A stretch of 5,554 bases of DNA, taken from positions 1 to 5,554 of the forward strand of contig PXTV01000185.1 in NCBI GenBank assembly GCA_003022985.1. The letters are read 5' to 3'. Each line of letters starts with the position of its first letter. Within the stretch, counting starts at the first letter, position 1. The DNA comes from Bacteroidetes bacterium SW_11_45_7 (GTDB lineage Bacteria; Bacteroidota; Bacteroidia; Chitinophagales; SW-11-45-7). Below, piece by piece: positions 1 to 5,554 of this stretch. Made by a program: the position numbers and the translations under genes. The notes below the pieces were generated by a model. The model saw only the letters and a list, made by a program, of their open reading frames with translations, did no database searches and was not told the DNA's origin.

Positions 1-1050
1 CTGCTCATCTGTCAATTTGTACTTTCGTTCTGCAATCATATAGTGCAAAGTAGCAGCCTTGTGGCGAGCCCGTTGAACAGTTACTTTCAAGGCGCGGATC
101 AACTCATTGCCCAGTGTTAGTAAGCGTTCATGAGGTAAACGATCATTGGCCTGTAAAGTGCCCAACCGTTCGTTTAGGTCATGAACAAGCGCTTCCATGC
201 TATCAGCATAGGTTCTTAGATCAGCAATCCCATTGTTGACGATGGTATCCATCTGGGCTATTGTTGCTTCCTTTTGCAACCACTTCATGCGCCATTCAGT
301 GCGTGGCTGGAACTGCTTATTGTAAGGAGCGGGAAATTCATCAGTGGGATTGGAAGGACACATAAAACGCAAAAGATTTTTCTTCTTGAGATCATCCGTT
401 TGCAAATGCATCGCTTCTCTGAAAAGGTTATGCAGCTTCTTATCCTCGAATAGATCATAAAAAAATTGCGTAGGTGATGTTGAGCGCTCCTCACCATTCC
501 AGGTGAACTGCCACCCCCATCTGGCAATGCTCCAATCGATCAGCCAATACCCCCATTCCCAGCCGGATGTAAACACAGTATGATTATAAACGCCCACTTC
601 TTGCATCGTATTCATATCCTCCCAGCGGGCATCTAAATAAGGTAATAGCAAAAGAGGAATGGAGTTATCATAGGTGATCCAATAAGCAGACTCCGGCCAG
701 TACCAAGTATCGCGTTCGTCTTTATGACGCAATAAGCTGTAGTACATGTGCCGCAGATTCTGGTTCTCATAGACAGGCGCATCATCCTCTGTAATGGAGT
801 AGGCCATGACACTATGAATCAACTTGATGGTACTACGCTCAACACTGTCCTCAAATGTTACCGGCTTTTTCATTTTTTGTCTTGCATCCTCCTCGCTACC
901 CGATTTGATGACATGTTCAGCCCTTTGGACAAATGTGTTATGCTCTTTCAGAATTTTCCGTTTGGTATAGTTGCCAAGGCGTGTTCGCAGGTTACCGGAA
1001 ATCCCGCCAATGAACTCACCAAGGCCCGTATTTAACTCTTTTTGTAAGGC
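1..1050 (-). pseudogene. 3' part of the same glycoside-hydrolase-like gene, in the -1 frame; runs off the left edge
   Basis: On the minus strand a frame is open from 1050 (just after a TAA at 1053-1051) to base 1 with no stop: 350 codons. It lacks a good start: the first in-frame ATG is at 873-871 and conserved-looking sequence lies upstream of it, so it reads as the continuation of the 295-aa frame, not as a separate gene. Key blocks are HSVMAYSITEDDAPVYENQN, then WYWPESAYWITYDNSIPLLL (about 706-647) and PYLDARWEDM, then FTSGWEWGYWLIDWSIARWG (about 573-514). These aromatic-rich motifs recur in large Bacteroidota and myxobacterial proteins that also carry the glucuronidase-like N-terminal domain. 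The region after about base 300 is charged and helical, with coiled-coil character. The 3' end lies outside the window. Either the gene is broken by a one-base indel, the frame is restored by -1 ribosomal slippage, or the read contains a homopolymer error. Restored, the protein would exceed about 640 residues. Confidence 0.72.
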
Positions 1051-1053
1051 TTA
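1032..1053 (-). other. Frameshift window with an A5G run
   Basis: The upstream frame can only pass into the downstream frame between the -1-frame stop at 1053-1051 and the 0-frame stop at 1034-1032. In this interval the 0-frame reads aag cct tac aaa aag agt taa, and the -1 frame reads gcc tta caa aaa gag tta aat. One extra A in the A5 run would join the frames as ...PYKKELNTGLGEF.... The shift is in the -1 direction and AAA AAG sits in frame, so slippage is formally possible. The run is only C AAA AAG, not the strong A AAA AAG heptamer, and I see no convincing stimulatory stem-loop just downstream. A single-base deletion or sequencing error is the simpler reading. Confidence 0.65.
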
Positions 1054-1919
1054 AAAGACGTTGGCGGGAACTTGACCAACTGAAAATGTTTTTGTTGGAG
1101 GGAATGAATGGAAATGTCGAGCGATACAAGTATTCCTCTCGAATGGGCGTACTCTACTATGTCCTGTGCATGCTCTAGCCAATCCTCAAGTTCCACAGTT
1201 CGCAAAAGCAGGAATTGGAAATAATTCTGCTGATTACGGGCCAGCCAGTCAATATATTGCTTCACATCCCGTAAAGCAGTTTTCTTTGGATAACCGTGTA
1301 ACTGTTCAGTGATTTCAATGGGATGTTGGGTGTGCGGATTGAAGCCTTTCTTGTCGAAGCGCGGCTTTGCTTCCCAGGTAAAATTTGTTGGCAAAGGCCA
1401 TTTCTCATGCGAAGGAATGAGCGACTGACGAGGATGATAGAATTTGTAGCCAAGCTTCTCCTGAAGCAAGCCGTAAAGCCCAAAACTAATCCCCTGATAG
1501 GAGGGGGTAGACAATTGAAGATGAATTTGGCTGTTTTTATTGCTTGACGTCCAGGTGTAATGGTGATTGGGATATTGATGATAAGGGAAGTCGACCTTTT
1601 GAGAAAAAACGGATGGTGCATGTTGCTCAGCAGAATCAATAGCGGGTATATCAAGAAGGACGTCAGCGTCCGGATTGTTGATCGATACGTTGTGTTGAAA
1701 ACCCCGCTTCAACAAAGAAATAACATCATCGGTTGCCTGCTTCACTATATCCTTTTGATAGGTGCTATCAGGAATGATGATGCTAATTTCTTCCGCCTGG
1801 CTGTGAGTTTTTGGGAAAAGCGATAACAGAATGAGAATAAGGATATATGAAGGTCCCACAACGCCACCTTCTTTGGCTAAAAAAACCTTTATTTGTCGTA
1901 ACTTAAGATATCTTATCAT
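1032..1919 (-). CDS. 5' part of a frameshifted secreted glycoside-hydrolase-like protein (295 aa before the stop)
   Basis: The reading frame starts at ATG 1919-1917 and stops at TAA 1034-1032. A long basic N-terminus is followed by a hydrophobic stretch (about residues 24-36, YILILILL) and a likely signal-peptidase site near THSQA/EE (residues 39-43), so the product is probably exported. Residues 44-180 resemble the alpha/beta domain that precedes the barrel in alpha-glucuronidases, GH20 enzymes and related DUF4838-type proteins; the best signature is GLYGLLQEKLGYKFYHP (148-162). Residues 186-280 look like the first strands and helices of a TIM barrel: RFDKKGFNPHTQHP, then YIDWLARNQQNYFQF, then AHSRGILVSLDI. 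The last few residues (about 291-295) are probably out of frame, because homologous sequence continues in the -1 frame. No clear Shine-Dalgarno precedes the ATG. A GTG at 1859-1857, preceded by GAAGGTGG, would give a more compact signal peptide and is a possible alternative start. The family assignment is from pattern recognition, and the substrate cannot be named. Confidence 0.7.
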   Translation of the reverse strand: MIRYLKLRQIKVFLAKEGGVVGPSYILILILLSLFPKTHSQAEEISIIIPDSTYQKDIVKQATDDVISLLKRGFQHNVSINNPDADVLLDIPAIDSAEQHAPSVFSQKVDFPYHQYPNHHYTWTSSNKNSQIHLQLSTPSYQGISFGLYGLLQEKLGYKFYHPRQSLIPSHEKWPLPTNFTWEAKPRFDKKGFNPHTQHPIEITEQLHGYPKKTALRDVKQYIDWLARNQQNYFQFLLLRTVELEDWLEHAQDIVEYAHSRGILVSLDISIHSLQQKHFQLVKFPPTSFKPYKKS

Positions 1920-1984
1920 GAAATGCAGCAGAAGTTATAATTTTGGTTCATCACAAAAATGCGTCCCTATTTTATTCAAATGAG

Positions 1985-2021
1985 ATAGCCACTCCCGATT
2001 ATTTCAATCGGAAGTGGCTAT
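1985..2021. repeat. 16-bp inverted repeat (hairpin) between the divergent genes
   Basis: ATAGCCACTCCCGATT (1985-2000) pairs with AATCGGAAGTGGCTAT (2006-2021) around the 5-base loop ATTTC. There is one C/A mismatch on the plus strand; on the minus-strand RNA it becomes a G-U pair, so the hairpin is better as a minus-strand transcript. Neither side has a good T-tract (plus: TAAAACG; minus: CTCATTTGAATAAAA), so an ordinary intrinsic terminator is not clearly supported. It lies between two genes that point away from each other, where no terminator is needed. It could be a leader hairpin of the minus-strand gene, an operator, a dispersed palindromic element, or the terminator of a lost gene. Confidence 0.6.
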
Positions 2022-2078
2022 AAAACGAAATCATTAACAAATAGAATGATGTTACACTGTAGGTACGTTGGAGAACCA

Positions 2079-2086
2079 TAATTTTG
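2079..2086 (+). promoter_or_regulatory. Candidate Bacteroidota -7 element (TAATTTTG) upstream of the TonB receptor
   Basis: TAATTTTG fits the Bacteroidota primary sigma factor -7 consensus TAnnTTTG exactly. It lies 68 bases before the receptor start, giving a plausible leader of about 60 bases. No TTG stands at the expected -33 distance (about 19-21 bases upstream), so the promoter is incomplete as read. An identical word occurs on the same strand at 1938-1945. If that copy were active, the 1985-2021 hairpin would lie in the transcribed leader. Confidence 0.3.
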
Positions 2087-2153
2087 CCAGATTCGCTTAT
2101 CAAAGGTAAGCAAGAGGTTGCTAAACATTTCTCACGAATAAAACCCGGGCTTT

Positions 2154-2168
2154 TTGAGGATACGATTG
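2154..2168 (+). promoter_or_regulatory. Start region of the TonB receptor: two competing TTG codons, no ATG
   Basis: TTG at 2154 gives the n-region MRIRLFL, which suits a signal peptide, but it has only GGGC as a poor upstream ribosome site. TTG at 2166 has GAGGA at 2156-2160 with a 5-base spacer, but yields an uncharged N-terminus. I prefer 2154 on protein grounds. An ancestral ATG at 2154 mutated to TTG would explain the sequence. Confidence 0.5.
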
Positions 2169-4415
2169 TTTCTGATCACCATCATTTGTTTGTTTTCCGT
2201 TTTCCTTCTCAATGCGCAAACCGCCACCTTGAAGGGAACCGTTACCGATCAACAAACCGGTGAGCCATTAGTTGGCGTCAATATTGTCACCGAAAAGGAT
2301 AAAGGGACCACCACGAATTTTAACGGGGAATATTCGCTCGATTTAGAGCCCGGCAAATGGCAAATCACTTATAAATACCTCAGTTATCAAAAAATTACAA
2401 AACAGGTAAAGATCAAGAGCGGTGCAACCAAAACGCTCAATGTAAAACTTAGTCAGGATGAAGAAGAGCTGAATGTTGTTGTTGTCAGTGGTAGCAAGTA
2501 CGAAAAGAACATTAGCGAAGAAACGGTTTCCATTGATGTGATGCAACCGGAGCTTTTGGAGAACGCGAACTCCCAGGATGCTGGCGAAGCCATGCAAAAG
2601 ATGCCGGGCGTGAGTATTGTTGATGATCAACCGATTATAAGAAGCGGAGCTGGCTATGCATATGGTGCCGGTAGCCGTGTTCAGGTACTCGTAGATGGCC
2701 AGCCCATGTTATCAGGTGATTTCAGGGATGTTAACTGGAGCTTCATCCCCATCGAAAATGCCAAGCAGATTGAGGTCATTAAAGGAGCTTCGTCAGTGCT
2801 TTATGGGACGGGTGCCCTCAATGGCGTTATTAATGTGAGAACCGGTTACGCAAAGGATAAGCCCGAGACCAAATTAACCGTTTACCAGGGCTTATATGGG
2901 AATCCACGCAATGAAGCTATGATCTGGTGGGACCGCGAGTACTACAATCCTTTTTTTACAGGGGCTTCGTTTAACCACAGGCAACGCTACAACAACCTGG
3001 ATGTAGTGGTTGGCGGCAATCTCAGGAGTGAGTCGAGCTACTTACAGGGCGCCAACAAACAAAGAGGACGCCTGAATTTCAAAACAAGATATCACGACCC
3101 CTCTCAGGATGGGCTTACTTATGGCGTGAATGGAAATATCATGTACAACCAAAACGGGGATTTCTTTTTATGGCAGGACAATGATACAGGTGCTCTAAAG
3201 CCATTTGGCGGCTATCAAACAGATGGGTCCACCATTACGCCCAACAGGTTTATCATGGCTACAGTCGATCCTCATCTGACTCTGTTCACCGATAATGACT
3301 TCCGCCACGAGATTAAAGCCCGCTATTACAATGTAACCCGTCTCAGACTGGGAAATCAAAATGCCACATCGCATTTAGGCCGTATCGAATACCAATTGCA
3401 AAAGCGCTTTCAAAATGAGTGGACTGCCACAGGTGGCATTCTCGGCTCCTATTCCCGTTCATTCAGTCCTGCTTACAATGAAGAATGGCATACGTTCAGC
3501 AACGGTGGCGCCTATCTGCAAGTCGAGAAAAAAATCGGCCGCCTGTCATTAGTGGGAGGCACACGTTACGAGTTTAATACTGTTGATGAATACGAGCCCG
3601 TTAAAGGAACATTCCTGCGCGCTTCATTTGGCCAGGGATACCGCTTCCCCAGCATAGCGGAACGGTTTGTGAGGGAAGACCTCTCCAATATCATCAAAGT
3701 ATTCCCGAACCCTGAGTTAAACCCCGAAAAAGGATGGAATGCCGAACTTGGGATAAAACAAGCCGTCAAAATTGGTCATTGGCTCGGCTACCTCGATTTG
3801 GCTGCCTTTTGGACGGAATATGACGACATGATCCTTTTCCGGTTTGGTCAATACGATGAAGGATTTGGTTTTAAATCCCGCAACACAGGGCGTTCAAGAA
3901 TTTCAGGCCTGGAGTTCACAGCTATGGGGGAAGGGGTCATGGGCTCAACACCGGTAAGACTTTTAGCAGGTTACACCTATACCTACCCCGTCAATTTAAC
4001 ACTTGACACAACCCTTAGAAATACAGGAGAGTATATGTCCAACTTCTTTAGAGCTTTTAACAATCCGGGCGAAGACATTCGTAAAGGTTTAGCCCGTTAT
4101 CGCTTCAGGCATATGATAAGGGGCGATGTAGAGGCAGACATTAACCAGTTTTCAATTGGTTTAGCTGCCCGCTACAATAGTTTTATGGACAAGATCGATC
4201 AAATCTTTGAAGGAGCAATCGATGGCATAGCTGAATACAGGGAAAACAATAACCACGGTGATTTAGTCCTCGATGCCAGACTCGGTTACCACTTTTCCAA
4301 CAATGCGCAGGTAAGATTATTAGTCAAAAATCTTACAAATAACACATACTCCATCAGACCTGCCAAGTTACAACCTCCCATTAACTTTACACTTCAATAC
4401 AAACACAAGTTTTAA
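2154..4415 (+). CDS. TonB-dependent outer-membrane receptor with carboxypeptidase-regulatory-like N-terminal domain
   Basis: This is a 753-residue outer-membrane active transporter that would take up a large or scarce nutrient using energy passed from TonB/ExbBD. A signal peptide (1-21, ending LLNA before QTATLKG) is followed by a CarboxypepD_reg-like beta-sandwich (about 25-100; TVTDQQTGEPLVGVNI, FNGEYSLDLEPGKW), a possible TonB-box stretch (LNVVVVSGS, 106-114), the plug (about 120-232; MPGVSI, VQVLVDGQPM, IEVIKGASSVLYGTGALNGV) and a beta-barrel ending in Phe (LQYKHKF), the usual outer-membrane insertion signal. No SusD gene follows and the classic SusC pattern is absent, so a siderophore, cofactor or small-nutrient receptor is more likely; the substrate is unknown. 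The start is TTG 2154-2156, since an in-frame TAA lies at 2139-2141 and the next ATG is codon 130. TTG 2166 has a better-placed GAGGA but would lose the basic n-region. Around residues 484/485 (EPVK/GTFLRASFGQGYR) about one barrel strand seems missing compared with relatives I know. Confidence 0.93.
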   Translation: MRIRLFLITIICLFSVFLLNAQTATLKGTVTDQQTGEPLVGVNIVTEKDKGTTTNFNGEYSLDLEPGKWQITYKYLSYQKITKQVKIKSGATKTLNVKLSQDEEELNVVVVSGSKYEKNISEETVSIDVMQPELLENANSQDAGEAMQKMPGVSIVDDQPIIRSGAGYAYGAGSRVQVLVDGQPMLSGDFRDVNWSFIPIENAKQIEVIKGASSVLYGTGALNGVINVRTGYAKDKPETKLTVYQGLYGNPRNEAMIWWDREYYNPFFTGASFNHRQRYNNLDVVVGGNLRSESSYLQGANKQRGRLNFKTRYHDPSQDGLTYGVNGNIMYNQNGDFFLWQDNDTGALKPFGGYQTDGSTITPNRFIMATVDPHLTLFTDNDFRHEIKARYYNVTRLRLGNQNATSHLGRIEYQLQKRFQNEWTATGGILGSYSRSFSPAYNEEWHTFSNGGAYLQVEKKIGRLSLVGGTRYEFNTVDEYEPVKGTFLRASFGQGYRFPSIAERFVREDLSNIIKVFPNPELNPEKGWNAELGIKQAVKIGHWLGYLDLAAFWTEYDDMILFRFGQYDEGFGFKSRNTGRSRISGLEFTAMGEGVMGSTPVRLLAGYTYTYPVNLTLDTTLRNTGEYMSNFFRAFNNPGEDIRKGLARYRFRHMIRGDVEADINQFSIGLAARYNSFMDKIDQIFEGAIDGIAEYRENNNHGDLVLDARLGYHFSNNAQVRLLVKNLTNNTYSIRPAKLQPPINFTLQYKHKF

Positions 4416-4470
4416 CGCAGTTTCCTAAACCCATTCCCTCTATTCTTTATCAGGATACTTGCTTTAAATA

Positions 4471-4547
4471 TCTTATATCTTAAATTTTAAATATTAAGTT
4501 TTATATCTTAAATCTTAAATCTTAAATCTTAAATCTTAAATCTTATA
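4471..4547. repeat. Tandem 7-bp repeat array, 11 units, consensus TCTTAAA
   Basis: The stretch divides without a break into eleven heptamers: TCTTATA, TCTTAAA, TTTTAAA, TATTAAG, TTTTATA, five identical TCTTAAA (4506-4540), and TCTTATA. A diverged unit TCTTAGA follows after three bases (4551-4557). The five perfect central copies suggest recent expansion by replication slippage, with older decayed copies to the left. The period is not a multiple of three and there is no open frame of note, so it is non-coding. It lies in the leader region of the gene at 4719, about 170 bases before its start. Similar A/T-rich heptamer microsatellites occur in intergenic regions of some Bacteroidota, as far as I recall. 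Confidence 0.85.
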
Positions 4548-4706
4548 TTGTCTTAGATGGAATATCATCTGCAAGGATAAATTTTCTCAACTCATTACCA
4601 TTTATTAGATTGGCCCCTCATTTTAACCGATCTGTCATTCTATTGTTAGGAAGGGGTGCGAAAACGCGATATTTTCATTATTTTCGATAAGGATTTTTAA
4701 AACTGT

Positions 4707-4712
4707 GAGGAG
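4707..4712 (+). promoter_or_regulatory. Ribosome binding site of the secreted-protein gene (GAGGAG)
   Basis: GAGGAG lies 6 bases before ATG 4719. This is a strong Shine-Dalgarno match by Bacteroidota standards. It favours 4719 over the in-frame ATG at 4725, which would have a 12-base spacer. Confidence 0.7.
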
Positions 4713-4718
4713 TCTTTT

Positions 4719-5554
4719 ATGGCCATGCTCTTTAAAAAATGTACTATTGCCGCCCTTCTCATTGCAATGCTCGGGGCAATATGTCAAGACCAAGCCCATT
4801 CACAAACTTACAATGACGGCCCTATTGAATTACGCGTAAAGGTCCGCGAGATTCAGGTCAATTTCAGCAGCGATCATGATATAGCCGTATTGGGTGATCC
4901 TGATGAATACCGTTTTAAGCTCTGGGTCCGTGATAATGCCAACCTGGATACGCAAGGATGGCGTAACAATGGAACGGGGACGTTTAAATTCAATTCTGAT
5001 CCGGGAACAACCGGGGATTACAACACCATCCTCTTCGATGAAAATTATACCAACGCTACTATACCACAATACTTTGATCTACGGCTTGAGGCATGGGAAG
5101 ATGTATGTGATGCCGACCCTTCAACGAGTGCCGGAACTGATGAGCAATACGATAGTGGTGACTGTTGCGCTGGTGCTGTCGTGTTTGGCACATGTGCCGG
5201 CTCTAACGTGTCCGACAGTCGTCACTGCGATGCCAACCCCTATAAGAACCAGATGGATTACAGGCAAGGAGCACCATGCAGCTGGTATGACCACGGCTTT
5301 GTCAATGGGAATTGCAGTAATTACTCGCCCAGAATCGAATCGTATTGGAAATATGCAAACGGTGAGAGCTGCTCCGATGCTATTGACTTAGGGACATTAA
5401 CAAGCGGTAGCTCCATTACACACTTCAATAGCAGTGAATGCTACAGCGATAATTACTCAGGGAGTTTATCAAGCTCGGGAAATGACGTCTATTACAAGTT
5501 CACAACCAATCAAACCCTTGGCGTCCGTGCCACTCTTTGTGGAGGGGCATCCTG
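4719..5554 (+). CDS. N-terminal 278 residues of a secreted cysteine-rich surface protein; cut by the right edge
   Basis: The frame is open from ATG 4719 to the window end with no stop. A signal peptide is clear (KK at 6-7, hydrophobic 9-21, cleavage near AHS/QT, residues 26-30). The Cys at 22 follows GAI, which is not a proper lipobox, so a lipoprotein is unlikely. Residues 30-128 are beta-rich with no cysteine (VREIQVNF, YRFKLWVRDN, FDLRLEAWED). Residues 130-199 contain seven cysteines, including a CC pair (149-150) and Asp/Gly-rich turns, suggesting disulfides or metal binding outside the cytoplasm. From about 214 a new module starts (CSDAIDLGTL ... GNDVYYKFTT ... LCGG) that resembles the pre-peptidase C-terminal (PPC)-like beta-sandwich repeats of secreted Bacteroidota and myxobacterial proteins. 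By analogy the full protein is probably large, perhaps with repeated modules and a type IX secretion sorting domain at its unseen C-terminus. It may act in adhesion or as a secreted enzyme; function cannot be read from this part. Confidence 0.85.
   Translation, partial: MAMLFKKCTIAALLIAMLGAICQDQAHSQTYNDGPIELRVKVREIQVNFSSDHDIAVLGDPDEYRFKLWVRDNANLDTQGWRNNGTGTFKFNSDPGTTGDYNTILFDENYTNATIPQYFDLRLEAWEDVCDADPSTSAGTDEQYDSGDCCAGAVVFGTCAGSNVSDSRHCDANPYKNQMDYRQGAPCSWYDHGFVNGNCSNYSPRIESYWKYANGESCSDAIDLGTLTSGSSITHFNSSECYSDNYSGSLSSSGNDVYYKFTTNQTLGVRATLCGGAS

Larger units (their letters stand above)
1920..2153. other. Divergent intergenic region (234 bp)
   Basis: This region separates the minus-strand hydrolase-like gene from the plus-strand receptor and must hold both promoters. 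Apart from the 16-bp hairpin and two TAATTTTG words it shows a weak 5-bp inverted repeat (GCTTA 2095-2099 with TAAGC 2107-2111) in the receptor leader. No CAAAnnTA (the minus-strand form of the -7 consensus) was found upstream of the minus-strand gene. I see no tRNA, riboswitch or coding sequence. Confidence 0.5.
4416..4718. other. Intergenic region (303 bp) between the receptor and the secreted-protein gene
   Basis: Besides the heptamer array this region shows no convincing intrinsic terminator after the receptor stop and no exact TAnnTTTG promoter word. The nearest to a -7 element is TATTTTCA at 4670-4677, a poor match, with a TTG at 4643-4645 that is too far away. A tiny GCG-AAAA-CGC stem (4658-4667) is too short to call. 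No RNA gene or short coding frame is supported. Confidence 0.45.

Noticed and set aside
285..527. 80-codon minus-strand frame
   Set aside because: It lies in another frame of the same strand inside the 350-codon open continuation of the hydrolase-like gene, and starts within the Trp-rich conserved block.
748..1035. 95-codon plus-strand open frame
   Set aside because: It is antisense to the 3' part of the hydrolase-like gene, whose minus-strand translation has conserved motifs. It looks like a shadow frame.
1262..1826. Several 70-130 codon frames on both strands (1262-1654 minus, 1323-1547 plus, 1560-1826 plus)
   Set aside because: All overlap the 295-codon minus-strand frame, which has a signal peptide and a family-like pattern. 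None shows a domain of its own.
2144..2155. CCCGGG palindrome with A and T flanks just before the receptor start, as a hairpin
   Set aside because: The arms are offset by one base and the stem is too short. It more likely reflects chance next to the start site.
2343..3769. Minus-strand frames of 95 and 67 codons within the receptor gene
   Set aside because: They are antisense to a clear TonB-dependent receptor, with no ribosome site or recognisable motif.
4471..4547. CRISPR-like array
   Set aside because: The repeats are 7 bases long and directly abutting, with no spacers. This is a microsatellite.
4614..4656. CCCCT ... AGGGG inverted repeat upstream of the secreted-protein gene
   Set aside because: Only five pairs with a loop of more than 30 bases, so it is not supported as a structure.
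4894..5391. 165-codon plus-strand open frame inside the secreted-protein gene
   Set aside because: It overlaps in another frame the 4719 gene, which has a ribosome site, signal peptide and sensible domains. Its own translation is low-complexity in Thr, Met, Arg and Val with no recognisable domain.

Overview
The window looks like a piece of a Bacteroidota chromosome, probably a Cytophagales/Saprospirales-type lineage. The evidence is a TonB-dependent receptor with an N-terminal carboxypeptidase-regulatory-like domain, Bacteroidota-style promoter words (TAnnTTTG), few strong Shine-Dalgarno sites, and a cysteine-rich secreted protein of the kind found as the start of very large surface proteins in that phylum. 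No mobile element, tRNA, rRNA or CRISPR array is visible.

Layout. (1) Positions 1-1919, minus strand: one secreted glycoside-hydrolase-like protein split by a frameshift. The 5' part (295 codons, 1919 to 1032) carries a signal peptide, an alpha-glucuronidase/GH20-type N-terminal domain and the beginning of a probable TIM barrel. The 3' part stays open in the -1 frame from 1050 to the left edge of the window (350 codons, no stop) and carries the conserved Trp-rich C-terminal half. The two frames overlap in only about 20 bases, which include an A5G run. (2) 1920-2153: divergent intergenic region with a 16-bp hairpin and candidate promoter words. (3) 2154-4415, plus strand: a complete outer-membrane TonB-dependent receptor with a TTG start. 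Its barrel appears to lack about one strand. (4) 4416-4718: intergenic region with an 11-unit array of a 7-base repeat (consensus TCTTAAA). (5) 4719 to the right edge, plus strand: the first 278 codons of a secreted, cysteine-rich protein whose remainder lies outside the window.

The genes do not form an obvious pathway. The split gene is divergent from the receptor. The receptor has no SusD-like partner next to it, so it is more likely a general nutrient, siderophore or cofactor receptor than a SusC of a polysaccharide locus. The last gene has its own ribosome binding site and a 303-bp leader, so it is probably transcribed separately. I found no clear novel multi-gene system. The points most worth a second look are the frameshift, the heptamer array, the hairpin between the divergent genes, the apparent barrel deletion and the truncated surface protein.
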